From Drosophila pseudoobscura (lineage: Eukaryota > Arthropoda > Insecta > Diptera > Drosophilidae), in assembly GCF_009870125.1 (NCBI RefSeq), contig NC_046680.1:12853501-12917500 (forward strand): a stretch of 64,000 nt of DNA, written 5' to 3'. The position numbers and the translations under genes were made by a program. Shown here piece after piece: positions 1 to 10,776 of this stretch. Each line of letters begins with the position of its first letter. Positions within the stretch are counted from its first letter, which is position 1. A model generated the notes under the pieces. That model made no database searches. It saw nothing but the letters and a program-made list of their open reading frames with translations, and was not told the origin of the DNA.

Positions 1-1
1 A

Positions 2-3000
2 CGACGTGAGCAAAATATAATGAAAAAAGTCAGAGACTACTGCAAGTCGGCAAAGATTGTTGTCGCAGAACTAAAAAGTCCTAACCCGAAAGCAAAGCGA
101 AAAGGCATCACCCAAACAATGAAAACTCAATCCACACAAACTTCGACAAAGCCGAAGACCAGTATGTGTTCCGTTGGTGTGCAGATCACGAATCTGGTGG
201 AGACACGCAATCAGGGGACGCAGCATAAGAAATCCACGACCACACGAGGAACCACTACGGCCGCCTTCATCAAGTACCGCGATGTGGGTACATGCTTTCC
301 AGAACCGAAGCCCGCGCCGAATGTGCGCCAAATCCTAGATGAGATGTTATCCTGGCACAGACCCGCTGTCGCCATGCCCCTAAGCCCCATAATGGAACCT
401 CCGCTTGTGGTGGAGGACATCATCCCCAAGAAATCCACCGTAAATATTGGCACCTGCACCATGCTTTGCAATGTGCACCGAGAGATCGACTTCATGCCTG
501 TGGTGCCGTCACAGATCAAGGTCTCCACATCTCGGCCACCCTCGCGCACCATGTTTGAAAGTGTGAAGGATGAGGCATTGGCGGGGGGCACCGTGCCGTC
601 TGGCAACGCCAAGGAGTTTCGGGAGATTCTTAACTTTCTACCTCAAAACCAAAGCTGCCTCGCTAACCTGCCGCCCCAGGCCTTCGATGAGCTATGGCAT
701 GTTATTGGCCAAATGGTTCTGTGTCTGCTACACAGGGGATCGAACCCTCCGCTGTCACCGCCGCCCAGCATTAAGCAAATGGACTTTACAAGTTGGCTCT
801 ACGCGCTCTATGAGGGCACACTGACTCATCCGGTGATTGAAAAGCAGCGTAAACCGGATCATGCCTCCAGCACAAGCAGCAAAAAAGGTCTCCTTGCGAT
901 ATTTTTTCGATTACATGATTTAACTCAACGCGCTTTCTTTACAGATAACTACGAGTCGGGCACAGATTGCATGGGAATGGATGTTGGCACTGATCCTATG
1001 GACATAATCGCAGAATCGTCCAACATCAGCATCGGAGGAGAGCTCACGCCGATACATCTGCCACCGAAGCCACCGCAAGAACGAAAGAAAAAGTCAAGAA
1101 AACGCAAAGCGTCTTCGATTCTGAAGCCAATCCCCAAGCGAAAGATTGTGCATGATGAAGCAGCAGTGGAGCAAGCACTACCCCAAATGGCCAATGAACT
1201 AATGGAAATGCACCAGAAAGTGGAGTCGCCAGCTCCAGAGACGGCGATTCAATTTATAAGCAATCTGAACACCTTCAACATGCCCTACTGTGATAATTTA
1301 GACTTTGATTTGGACTTGGAAGAGCGGTATTTGCTTCGTTTATTGTCGACCAATGGCCATAACATGCGAAGGACAGTGGAAAGTGACAAGGATGTGGAAC
1401 ATTCAGAAAGAAATCCGCGGCCGCCACCTCAATACGAACTCAATGATAATGAGAATCGTACCACGAACACAGATTCCGTCCCAGCGAAATTCAATCCGAA
1501 AGTCTCCAGTGCTGAAGAAAATTCTCTGGAAGAGCCGCAGTCAGAGCAAAAAGAACTCGATGGCAATGTGGAGGATGCTACGACCGACACAGATTCCTTG
1601 CCAGGTGAATGCAATCATCAAGTCTTCAGTGATGAAGAAACTTCTGTGGAACAGCTGCCGCCACCTCAAAAAGAACTCAATGAGAATGACGACATCCTCA
1701 TGAGTAACTCAGATATATTGCTGGGGGAATGCGTCAAGGATAAGGATATGCCATCTTTCGAAAATTACAGAGAGGAATGGGAAGAAGCAAAAACAGCAGC
1801 AGATCCACCAAAACCAGCAACGCCAGTGCACGCAAATTTACATTTGGAGCTATTCGGCAGCGAGTCAGAATCCGAGGCGGATGCAAGCGATGCGCAGCTG
1901 CATTGGGATTCGTTGAATTTCGGTTGTAGCAACAGCGAGGGATCGGAAATTCTAGTTATAGATGAAGGAAGTTCCCCGATATCACAATCCCCGATATCAC
2001 AATCTCCGATATCACAATCCCCAATATCACAGTCCCCGATATCAGAATCCCCGATGGCACAGTCGCCACTGCGACCGTCCTTTAGTCAGCTCAAAAGGAA
2101 GGAAAGAGCAAGCGAGTCGCCGCAAAAGGAAGCTCGTTTGACTCGTTTAAGAGCCAAGCAGATCCAAATGGAACAAAATAGCCTAAAAGAGGAACAGGCG
2201 AAAGATATAGATCAAAAATTAGAGCAGACGCCGGCACAGGAAAATGAAACGAAAGCGAAGAGAAATGAGACGAAGGATTTGGAGCACGAGAAGACTATTT
2301 TCTATGACTTGGAGTCTCCAGCCTCACCCACTTCGACGTGGACGGACCAGAGCGACAGTCCACCCATCGAAATCCCATTGGAGCTGTCAGGGTGCCGCAA
2401 GGGTGACGGCGAACCCAAGGCTATGCTTCTGCATGTGATGGATGCACCCATGGGGAAAATGCAGTCTACGCATCGTCTTACGGAGACGCAGAAGGATTTG
2501 CTTTGCTCTACAATAAAAAGATATCTTATGGACACCATTCAACTGGACTCGACGTGCAGGGACCTCTTGAACGAGGTCTTTAAGATAACGCGGGATGTGG
2601 CTGTGATTGTTAATGTGATGATTACAGTCTTCTGCCAGATGACCTACAATTGGATGGAGCCCAAACCAAACGACCCGTTGGATCGCCTGCTGAATGCCCT
2701 TAGATACTTTGAAGTGATCAGATCCAACCAACCCTCCTTCACACAGAGCTTCTTGTGTGCGCTGGAGAAGCGTCTCTTCCGGGTGACAAAGGATAGAATC
2801 CAACTGGACTGGGCCATCACGTGCGTCAAACTCTACCTGGAGGTGGGCCGACTGCATGCCAGCCATTCGACTCCGGAGACATATGAGAACCCGTCGCGCT
2901 TGCTGCTAGCAAAAATACTGTATAGATACGACAGGGATGTGACTCCGTTGGTGTACGAGGTGTTGTGCTTCCATCCCACGGTGCTGCCGCACCGCGAGGT

Positions 3001-3667
3001 CCGGGAGTACAACAACTTCGATCCCCTGATTACTGTAATCAAGCATCTGCTAATGTGCCGTAATTACGAAGTGAGTGATCCCAAAGGATGCGAGCGATTG
3101 CTGCTCTCCAAGCTGCGCTTCGCGTATCACTTCCAGCCCTTTGAGCCCACCAAAGAACAGGTGCTGGAGAACCTGGTGGACAAGCTGAAGGCGGGCCGCC
3201 TGGACCAGCTGAGCTACGCCTTTGCGCTCTTCTGTCGTCGCAGCCCGCGGCTGGATGTGTTGAACAATGTGCTCGCCCAGCACCTGGTGCCGCTCGCCTC
3301 TAGCTACTGTGATCTAAGTGCACATACTGATGCCTACGATGTCCGACTCGAGGGTATTCTGCAGTGTATATCGGTGGTGCTGAAGCCGCTGCCCTTGGAC
3401 ACCGACATCTCCAGCTTTATTGGGCTGTTCAAGCGCCTGATCGTGGCAGTGCCACGAGCAGGCGTTCAACAGGCAGCCGTTCAGGCCATCTTGCGGCTGC
3501 AACGGTTCGGCATCAAGCACGTTTTCGATGCTCTCCAAAATTACAGACCCAACTACCAACTGACGCCACTGACACGCGCCATGTTGCGCAGCTTTGTGCA
3601 GCGGCGTCGCGTCTACCATATCCAGAGGAGGCAGGCACAGAGCCATGCCCAAGGAGCGGCCACATGA
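2..3667 (+). CDS. Ice1: Ice1, little elongation complex scaffold subunit (5' partial)
   Basis: Large acidic, low-complexity protein with a folded helical C-terminal part of about 400 residues (roughly from 2430 to the stop). I recognise it as the fly ICE1 orthologue (CG13550). ICE1 is the scaffold of the little elongation complex with Ell, Eaf and Ice2, which drives Pol II transcription of snRNA genes in the nucleus. The first Met is at 20, but the frame is open to the window edge (R-R-E-Q-N-I precedes it), so the true N-terminus probably lies outside. A 57-bp intron at 888-944 lacks stops and keeps frame; if spliced, ...SSKK joins DNYESG through a hybrid Asp codon. The middle holds three diverged acidic repeats (about 1440-1730) and a Ser-Pro-Ile-Ser-Gln tandem repeat. 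Neighbourhood with the ATPase inhibitor gene matches CG13550/CG13551. The name rests on recognition and synteny, not on a search. Confidence 0.75.
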   Translation, partial: RREQNIMKKVRDYCKSAKIVVAELKSPNPKAKRKGITQTMKTQSTQTSTKPKTSMCSVGVQITNLVETRNQGTQHKKSTTTRGTTTAAFIKYRDVGTCFPEPKPAPNVRQILDEMLSWHRPAVAMPLSPIMEPPLVVEDIIPKKSTVNIGTCTMLCNVHREIDFMPVVPSQIKVSTSRPPSRTMFESVKDEALAGGTVPSGNAKEFREILNFLPQNQSCLANLPPQAFDELWHVIGQMVLCLLHRGSNPPLSPPPSIKQMDFTSWLYALYEGTLTHPVIEKQRKPDHASSTSSKKGLLAIFFRLHDLTQRAFFTDNYESGTDCMGMDVGTDPMDIIAESSNISIGGELTPIHLPPKPPQERKKKSRKRKASSILKPIPKRKIVHDEAAVEQALPQMANELMEMHQKVESPAPETAIQFISNLNTFNMPYCDNLDFDLDLEERYLLRLLSTNGHNMRRTVESDKDVEHSERNPRPPPQYELNDNENRTTNTDSVPAKFNPKVSSAEENSLEEPQSEQKELDGNVEDATTDTDSLPGECNHQVFSDEETSVEQLPPPQKELNENDDILMSNSDILLGECVKDKDMPSFENYREEWEEAKTAADPPKPATPVHANLHLELFGSESESEADASDAQLHWDSLNFGCSNSEGSEILVIDEGSSPISQSPISQSPISQSPISQSPISESPMAQSPLRPSFSQLKRKERASESPQKEARLTRLRAKQIQMEQNSLKEEQAKDIDQKLEQTPAQENETKAKRNETKDLEHEKTIFYDLESPASPTSTWTDQSDSPPIEIPLELSGCRKGDGEPKAMLLHVMDAPMGKMQSTHRLTETQKDLLCSTIKRYLMDTIQLDSTCRDLLNEVFKITRDVAVIVNVMITVFCQMTYNWMEPKPNDPLDRLLNALRYFEVIRSNQPSFTQSFLCALEKRLFRVTKDRIQLDWAITCVKLYLEVGRLHASHSTPETYENPSRLLLAKILYRYDRDVTPLVYEVLCFHPTVLPHREVREYNNFDPLITVIKHLLMCRNYEVSDPKGCERLLLSKLRFAYHFQPFEPTKEQVLENLVDKLKAGRLDQLSYAFALFCRRSPRLDVLNNVLAQHLVPLASSYCDLSAHTDAYDVRLEGILQCISVVLKPLPLDTDISSFIGLFKRLIVAVPRAGVQQAAVQAILRLQRFGIKHVFDALQNYRPNYQLTPLTRAMLRSFVQRRRVYHIQRRQAQSHAQGAAT
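888..944 (+). other. Ice1: In-frame, stop-free short intron in Ice1
   Basis: GT at 888 and CTTTCTTTACAG ending at 944 bound 57 bp, the usual fly intron size. There is a branch-point-like TTAACTCAAC and a strong pyrimidine tract, but the donor GTCTCC is weak. The AT-rich translation through it (GLLAIFFRLHDL...) is unlike the flanking acidic protein. Splicing in phase 1 restores a smooth reading frame. Confidence 0.65.
1972..2061 (+). repeat. 15-bp tandem repeat coding for (S-P-I-S-Q)n in Ice1
   Basis: About six units of TCCCCGATATCACAA encode SPISQ/SPISE/SPMAQ. The unit length is a multiple of three, so copy-number change leaves the frame intact. The Ser-Pro pairs are possible proline-directed kinase sites (inference). 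Confidence 0.85.
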
Positions 3668-4297
3668 GATAATCTTTGTATGAATTGCAACTATTTATTT
3701 AAATTATATTGTATATTATGTATAGATATTTTGGATTAAACTAAATGCCAACTGCAACTGCAATGAATCTTTGTCGTTGCTCTTTACAATATTCAACTTA
3801 AACTAAAATACAGAAACACGATTGCACTTATGCGGGAGATGTGGGGGGCGCGAAAGAAGAGAGGCAAATCCCAATAGAAATGTACATACAATAGTGCATA
3901 GCATGCCAGACAGTGGGAGACAAAAGTAGCTAGAGTTCCACGGAGGACTGTACAATAATAACATCGATAATAATAACATATACATATTTATGCGGAGTGG
4001 GGTCTATGCGTGTTGGAAATGAAATGCTAGGACGCCAAAATCCATTGCCATATTTCATGCCTGCTCTGCCCAGTGTTTCGGGATGGGCGGGTGAGGTATA
4101 AGGTACTTGTTGTGATCTTGGGCTGCTAACCATTCTGATTAAATTTGTAGTCTAGAAGCGTGGCTGGGCATGGCTCCCACCAGCCGCCGTCGTGGAGAGC
4201 CATTAGTTCATGCTAGATCAGTTTATTCAACTGAAAGAAGCCAACATATCCGCGAATTATTTAATGAATTTTGAGTTTTTTTTTGTAGATGTGATGT
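3668..4297. other. Convergent 3' UTR region between Ice1 and the golgin gene
   Basis: About 630 bp of AT-rich sequence without a plausible ORF lies between two convergent stop codons. It should hold both 3' UTRs. No canonical AATAAA was found close to the Ice1 stop. Confidence 0.6.
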
Positions 4298-7200
4298 TCA
4301 TACCAACGATCGACGCTGATGCTCCTTCTCCAGGGCCACCTGGGATTGTTGTGGCGAGAATTTCAGCACCGCCGATATCACCTTGACCAGAGTCTCGTTG
4401 TTCGTGTTGCCGGTTAAGTACTGCCAATCAGGGAATAGATATTTAGGGCTTGCTTCGTGCATTATTGGTGCATCTCTGGACACGACACTCACCTGGAACA
4501 TAATGTTGCGCAAATACTCAAACTCTGTGTTGGCCGGCACAGACTCGCTGTGCTGCATGGATACCTGGAAAGGCGATTCATGAAATAAATTGTTATCAAC
4601 GAAGGATTCATCCATTCTTACTAGTGTTTCATCCAGTTGGCGCGAGAGTTTCGCATTCTGCAGCTTCAGGCGCTCGTTGGACTGTTCGAGTATCAGGAAG
4701 TTTTCACACTTTTGTTCAAGGAACAGGTTTCGATTCGTCACATCCTGGACCTCATTCATGATCTCTTTCAATTTTGACTCCAGCACGGCCTTCTCGCTGG
4801 TGGCGGCCGCTTCCTGGACGTGTTTGGGGGCCATGCTGTTCAGAAGTTGCTGAGCTTGAATGCCCGCCCTCAGGGTCTCCAGTTCATTGATGCGCTCGGC
4901 CATCTGCTGGTTGTTCGCCTGCAGTTCCTCGATTTCCTGTTGCATATTCGACTCGGCGCCGTTGCTCTTGTGTTTCAGATCCTCCAGTTCCCGCTGCAGC
5001 TGCTCGTTGAGGCTGCGCAGACTGTCGGCATCTGTGGCAGCGGAAGCGGAGGACACAGGCTGCTCCTTGAGGCTGGCCACCTCTTTGTGGAGTTCCGCAA
5101 TGGCCGCCTGAAGACTGATCTGTTCTTCTTGGGCCTTGGCCAACTCGCTTTGTCTCTCCTGCAGGTGCTGCTGGGTCTGAAGCAGCTCTGTCTGGACTGC
5201 ATCGCTCTGTTCGGTCACGAAACTGGCGTGTTCCCGCTGGCGGGTAAGTTCGAGGGCCTGTTCCTCCAGCGCCGTCTTCAGCTGATCTGCCTCCGCCTTG
5301 GCCGTCGCACTTTGGCATTCCTTTTCGGTCACTTGAGTGGCGTGATGCTCGACCTGCTCCTGAAGGACATACAGCTCGCACTGCAGCGACTTTAGCTTCG
5401 CCTTGAGCTCCCCATTCTCGGCCAGCTCATGCTCCAGCTGCTTTGTGTGCTTGTGGAGATACTCGTTTTCGACTTGAATTTCCTCATATTTGGCCAGCTT
5501 TTGGGTGGAGTCCACAGTGATCTCAAGTTGACGATCCTTCTGGGCGAGGGTCTCCTGCAACTCCTCCAGTCGCTGACTTTGCTGATCCATCGCCAGCTGG
5601 AGAGCATCATTGGCCTCGTGCAGCCGCTCAACATCCGCATTGGCTGCACTCCAGCGTGCCTCGAGCGTGGCCATCTGGCTGGCTTGGGCCACACTGGTGG
5701 CCTGCATTTTCTCTTGGACGCCCTGCTCTGTCAGCCTGAACGCATCGATCTGCTGGCGAAGATTTTGGATGGTCGCCTGCAGCTGGGACTCGCTCTCCAG
5801 GTGGCTGGCCTCCAGTTCGGTACAGCGTTCGGACTGGTCTTTCACCTGCTGCTCATGCTCGCGTTGGCGCTCTCGCAGCTCTAACAGATGCTGCTGCTGC
5901 TCGGCCAGATCTCTCTCCAGATTGGTCTTGACCCGCTGCAGCTCTTCACTGGCCGCCTGCAGGCACTCCAGGGCATCCTTGTTCAGAAGCGTCTCCTTTT
6001 CGTAGGCATCGCACTTGTCCTGCAGCGTGCGATAGTCGTGATCCATTAGCTCCTGTGCATTCTGCAGTTTCGAGTGTTCGTCGAGCACCTGCTGCATCTT
6101 CGCCTGAACCTTTGACAGTTCGTCCTGTTTCGCCTGCAACTGCAGCTGTAGGTGATTCGCCTGCTCCTCCAGCAGACAGTTGCGCTCAGACAGCTTGGTG
6201 TTTTCACTCTGAATTTCATCTATCTTGGCAGTGGCGCGCTCGTCCTGCGCACTGTTGCTCTGCTGCTCACTCTGCAGAGCCTCGATGCGGGACTCCAGTT
6301 TGCGGTTCTCGCCCTCCAGTTGGCTATGCGAGTACTGCACTTGCTGCAAGTGCGCCTGCATGCTGGTGATTTCCTCCAGGATAGAGCTTACGCGTGTCTG
6401 CAGCTCCTCTTTCTCGCTCTCCACCTGCCTGGCGAGACTCTGACTCTCCGCGATCTCCTTTTGGAGCTGCTCTACGCGGACTGATTGTTCGCTTGTCTTG
6501 GCTTGTTGTTGATCGTGCTGCTTTTTCAGCTTGTTCATCTTATTTACAGAGGCCTTCAGTTCCTTCTCCTTGGCCAGGAGACTCGCCCGACTGCCGGCAA
6601 GCTCCTGGTTGAGTGTTTCGAGCTGCGCTTTCAGTGCTGCTATCGTTTCACTCTCTGTGCTTTCATGCTGATCCTGAAGCATTTGGATTTCACGCTGCAG
6701 CTGCTCCAATCGCAGCTTGTGCTGCTCTTCTAGAGATGTCTTTTCGGTGCTCAGTGCGGCCACAGACTCTCGCTCGATCTCCAGGCTCTTTTCGAGCTCC
6801 AAGATTTGCTGCCCGCGCTCCGCCAGCTGCCCTTCAAGCGCAGCCACATTATCTTTGGTCTGCTTCAGTTGACCCTCAAAGTCCATCTGCTGGGAACGCT
6901 GGACAATTTCGAGCAACTGATCGTTGTGCTGCCGCAGGTCCTGCAGACTCTGCTCACTGTCTGTTCTGAGCGCGTGTACTTCCGTCTCCAATGCCCCAAC
7001 CTGCTCGTTTTTGGCTGATAATTCGCCTCTCAGGGAGATCAAAAGTTGTTCGGTGCTAAAGAGGCTCGCCTCTGCTTCCCCTCTAGCCAATTGTAGTTCT
7101 TGTAGTTGGTCCTTGGCAGCTTTACTTTCGGACTCGAGATCCTTGTTCTCATGTTGTAGTTTTTGCAGGGTCTGATCGCTTTCTACTTTGAGAGTTTCCA

Positions 7201-9288
7201 GTTGCCTCTCTAGGGTGACCACCTGGTCTTCCCTTGCAGATTGCTGCATCTTTAGGGTATTTAGTAGCCCCTCCGTGAACAAGAGCTTAGCTTCTGCAGT
7301 TTCTTTGGCAACCTGTAGCTTCTTCAGTTGCTCGGAGCCACGCTCCTGGCTCTGCTGCCGTAATTCGTTCAGTTTACTTTCGCTTTCCGCTCTTAGAGTT
7401 TCCTGTTGTTTCTCTAGTGCGACCACCTGTTCCTCCTTTGCCGTGTGTTGCAACTTCAAGGACTTCAATAGCTTATCCGTGGACGAGAGCTGAGCTTCTG
7501 CAGTGTCTTTAGCCACCTGTAGTTTCTTCAGCTCTTCGGAGCCACGGTCCTCGCTGTGCTGGCGTAATTCGTTCAGTTTTGTTTCACCTTCCTCTTTGAG
7601 AGCCTCCAGCTGCTTTTCGAGGGCTACCACCTGTTGCTCCTTGGCTGTATGCTCCCCTCTGAGGGTGCTCAAAAGATGTTCTGTGGCAATGAGCTTCGCA
7701 TCGCCTTCCTGTTTTAGTTCCAGCAACTTCTTTAGCTGATCTTTGACGTCGCTGTTTTGAGACTCGCGCTGGGACTCGTATTGCTTCAGCTTCTCCTGCA
7801 GTTGCCGCACCTCGATATCCTTGTGCTCCAGCTCTGTGTGAATGGCCTGCTTGGTCTGGGCTAAGAGCAAGACGTTCTCCTCCTCCTGTTTTTGCAGAGC
7901 TGCGTATTTCTCCGTCATCTCTCGAAGCTGCACTTGCCGTTCCTCCAGCAACTGCTGCAGATGGGACAAGTCCTCAGTGGAACTGCCATTCGCGGGAGGC
8001 TGGGACCTAACTCCTGATTCCTCCAGATCAATCAGCTTGTCGCTGTCTAGACCTTGACTGACCCGCTCTAGGGCAGCCGAAATATTTTCGGGATTCTCGC
8101 CGAGCAGCTTGAGCTTGGTCTGGTAGGCCTGCATCTTGCAGCTCATGTCATCCATTTCGATCCGTAGTGCCTCCTCCAGATGCGCCTTGGCCTGCTGTTC
8201 CAGTGTGCATTGCTCACGCAGTTCGCTGATCCTACGCAGCGCCTTGTCTTGTGTCTCCACCAGCACCGACTGCAAAGTAATTTTATCGGCAGCATAAGCA
8301 GGCGCTTATCAGTGATTGTTAAAGATAAGATTGATAGATACCCTTGCCTTGGTGCTGTCACGCTCCAATTCCTTGTACTTTTTGGCCAGATCCGTGTAGC
8401 GGCAGCGATACTTGTGGTAGCGATCGAGGGACTTCTTGTACGCATCGTACAGCTGATCCTTGGTGATTACATCCAGGCGTGCCGTCGAAGCAGAGTCATC
8501 AAACTCGCTGCTCGTCTCATCCAGATCCGATTGCAAGTGATAGACCTAAAGTTAATAAAAAAAAAAAAATACATTTTAAATCGTAATCGTGGGACTATTC
8601 CATATATTTCGATATTTACGGCTGGGGCATCGTAGGAGGGCAGGCGAAAGGACACATCGCTGGCCATGGATGAGTTGGACAGCTTGCGGCTCCTTGGTAT
8701 GGCTCCGCCGCCCAATCCATTGAGCGATTGTGTGGAGGAACGTCCCCTCAGCGAAGAAGCGCTCGTCGCTGGCAGCTTTTGTATGCGGTACGGTGAGTTC
8801 TGAGGCGTGTCTGTGTGCATGGAATGGAAAATGGGCTGATAAGAAACTCAAACATAACTGGCAGAAAGCAAAGAAAGCTCACCCTCCTCCGTGATGCTGA
8901 AAAAGTTCTCATTGGTGCCGCTGCTGGTGTTGGTGTCCGAGCTGTTTGGTGTTGTGTTCGTCGATGAGCTCACGGCCGCCTGCAAGAGTCATTAGGCATG
9001 TGCGGGAATGTGTGTTAGTGCAAGGTTTTCCTGGGTGCTGTGCTAGGCCAGCAGCTGGCCATAATGTCTATTATGATAGTGGAAATGGGTCAAAAATGCA
9101 TTTTCATGCCGCTCCACTTGCTCAATTTCACACACACACACACACTGAGATTGTTTTTGCCTGCGTATGTTTTCATCAATTTGCATTTTTTCTTTCCCCC
9201 CTACCTGTGCAGCAGTCGCGAATTGTTGGAATTTGGATGGTGACGCTTTCACCTCCTCGATCAGCTTATTCTTCAGATTGGCAAACAT
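4298..9288 (-). CDS. Golgin245: GRIP-domain golgin (Golgin-245 type)
   Basis: Six coding exons (minus strand): 9288-9205, 8979-8883, 8810-8620, 8545-8342, 8269-4493, 4420-4298. They join in frame to about 1491 residues. The N-terminus MFANLKNKLIEEVKA resembles golgin-245/p230 N-termini. A Ser/Thr-rich linker follows, then more than 1100 residues of Gln/Glu-rich coiled coil. The C-terminus is a GRIP domain split by an intron: YLRNIMFQ joins YLTGNTNNETLVKVISAVL, including the Tyr that binds Arl1 in this family. GRIP golgins tether vesicles at the trans-Golgi through Arl1. Of the four fly GRIP golgins (Golgin97, Golgin245, GCC88, GCC185) I favour Golgin245 from its N-terminus, length and map position. 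An internal 68-residue repeat lies at 6915-7735. Confidence 0.85.
4421..4492 (-). other. Golgin245: 72-bp in-frame intron splitting the GRIP domain
   Basis: Donor CAG|GTGAGT and acceptor TTGGCAG|TAC are both good. The length is 24 codons without a stop, so a retained intron would insert 24 residues between MFQ and YLT in the middle of the Arl1-binding GRIP domain. Confidence 0.85.
6915..7735 (-). repeat. Four tandem 68-residue coiled-coil repeats inside the golgin
   Basis: Units begin LKKLLELKQEG, LKKLQVAKDTAEA, LKKLQVAKETAEA and LQELQLARGEAEA, with a shared core AKEEQVVALEKQ. The two middle units are very similar. The period is about 204 bp. This points to recent internal duplication lengthening the coiled-coil rod. 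Confidence 0.75.
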
Positions 9289-9409
9289 GACGACCCACTT
9301 GCTGCACTACTTGTTCACGGCCTGCGCTACCTGGTGTAATCACAATTCAATTTTTAATTAAAAAACATCTAACATAAATAAATACGTGTCTGCAGAACTA
9401 GCGATGTGC
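9289..9409 (-). promoter_or_regulatory. Golgin promoter region with Ohler Motif 7
   Basis: On the minus strand, GCACATCGCTAGT (9409-9397) fits the Drosophila core-promoter Motif 7 consensus KNNCAKCNCTRNY. It lies about 110 bp upstream of the golgin ATG. Motif 6-like GGTATATTT copies follow immediately upstream (9420-9470). TATA-less housekeeping promoters in flies use this motif set. Confidence 0.55.
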
Positions 9410-9990
9410 GATTTGTCGATAAATATACCGTCTGACCATCAGGAATATACCGAAATATACCGTAAATATAACGATGAAAAAACGGCTAGGTTTTAAAAGG
9501 TGAAATCCAAGAGATTAACTGCGAAAATAGTACTGTTTGCTAAATTCTTCTTGTTAATCCATTCCATCCTATCCTTCCTCTTTACTTACCTGAACTGCGC
9601 AAAACTTCTTCAAGATTCATAATTTTCGTGGATTGTATTTTAATACCAACTGGTCAACAATAGGCTAATCCTTCTCTGTCCATAATCGGAAATCATATTC
9701 CACGATTTTGATATTCGGTTTAATATTACTAGCTAGCTAAAGCCCCCAGCCGTAAACACATAATTTTATCCGATTGGTAAATCAATTTCCTACTGAAAGG
9801 CTAATTTTGAGTACTTAATTTTATTGAATTGTGTGTTAAATGAAGATTAAGAAAAAAAGGTGAAAGCATAAACGTAAGTGAGTATGAAATGTTACTTTAT
9901 TTGAACACTTGTTGCTGGTCAACCGGTAGTATGAACCGTTGTATACCCTATTTTCTTTAACATTCAAATACTGTTTTACAAGCTGTTTTG
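9397..9990 (+). repeat. Interspersed repeat, copy A (Motif 6 end faces the golgin gene)
   Basis: Module order is shared with the copies near 16.5, 20.5, 29.7, 30.1 and 42.5 kb: an ATATACC array, then TACCTGAACTGCGC, AATAGGCTAATC, a TTGATATTC...AATATTACTAGC block, then CACATAATTTTATCCGATTG. A tail with TTGTATACCCTATTTTCTTTAAC extends to 9990. It has no coding capacity and no terminal inverted repeats that I can see. The style fits DINE-1/SGM-like non-autonomous Helitrons, but the family is unconfirmed. Confidence 0.7.
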
Positions 9991-10776
9991 AAATGCCTAC
10001 TCATCCGCAGAATGGCGTTGTGATAGATGTCTGTTAAAGTGTGCGAGGTGTAATCTAAGAGTTTCAATCACCGACTTCAACCCCTTCTGGCCGATTTCAG
10101 TGTGGGATATCCACTACGTGTCTTTCCGTTTTCCGGCACATCTTTTTGCTCGAGAGATGAATACTCCCTGGTTTCACCAATGGGAAATTATGGAAATATT
10201 GGCTTCACTTAACAATAGACTGCTAAATGTGTACGTCTTAAAAAACTGAATGAATGCTGAGCCAGTCTGCTAATTAATGAATGACTCGCTTTTTATCAGC
10301 TCAAGCTTGTGTTTGGGGGAATTTCTTTTTTCAAATGATGGAAATGCGGCATCTTAAACACTCTGCAGCGTTAGAGTCTGTGTAGCTACTTAACATATTT
10401 TTTTTGGTGGTTTACAAACTCAATTAGAATCCGGAGATACTCATTCTGATGAAGGCATATATTAGCGTAGTAGTAGTATTAAACCCATAACCAGTTGTAG
10501 CACGAGGCCCGATAATAACATGAACTGGCTTCCGAGTTGACTATTCTGTACCTGCGGGTGGGCATACCACTAGAGTAATATTAATGTTTAATTAAAGCCT
10601 TTAAAATATCTGTGTTTTATTCATGTAGATTTTACAAACATTGAAAATTGGTGAGTGTATAAACTGCGCACTGATCGGATAGGATAGGACAAATACAATT
10701 GAGTGAAATGCATTTAAGTAAATGTCTCGATTTATCACGCGTCTGTGTGATTTGAGAGCTTTCTCCGAGCTGGCGC
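9991..10776. other. Intergenic, ends in the 3' UTR of the ATPase inhibitor gene
   Basis: No supported ORF. On the minus strand AATAAA (TTTATT at 10616-10621) lies about 160 bp past the inhibitor stop codon and is its likely poly(A) signal. The rest is AT-rich sequence. Confidence 0.6.

Noticed and set aside
71-3652. Minus-strand and alternative-frame ORFs over Ice1
   Set aside because: Antisense or out-of-frame shadows of one uninterrupted 1.2-kb-codon frame.
4383-8057. Many plus-strand ORFs across the golgin gene
   Set aside because: They are antisense shadows of the large coiled-coil exon; the minus frame has the GRIP domain and consistent splice sites.
8467-8820. Met at 8820 as the golgin start
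   Set aside because: This ATG lies within the intron; the acceptor CACACAG just after it joins in frame to the upstream exon ending ITEE, and the true start is at 9288.
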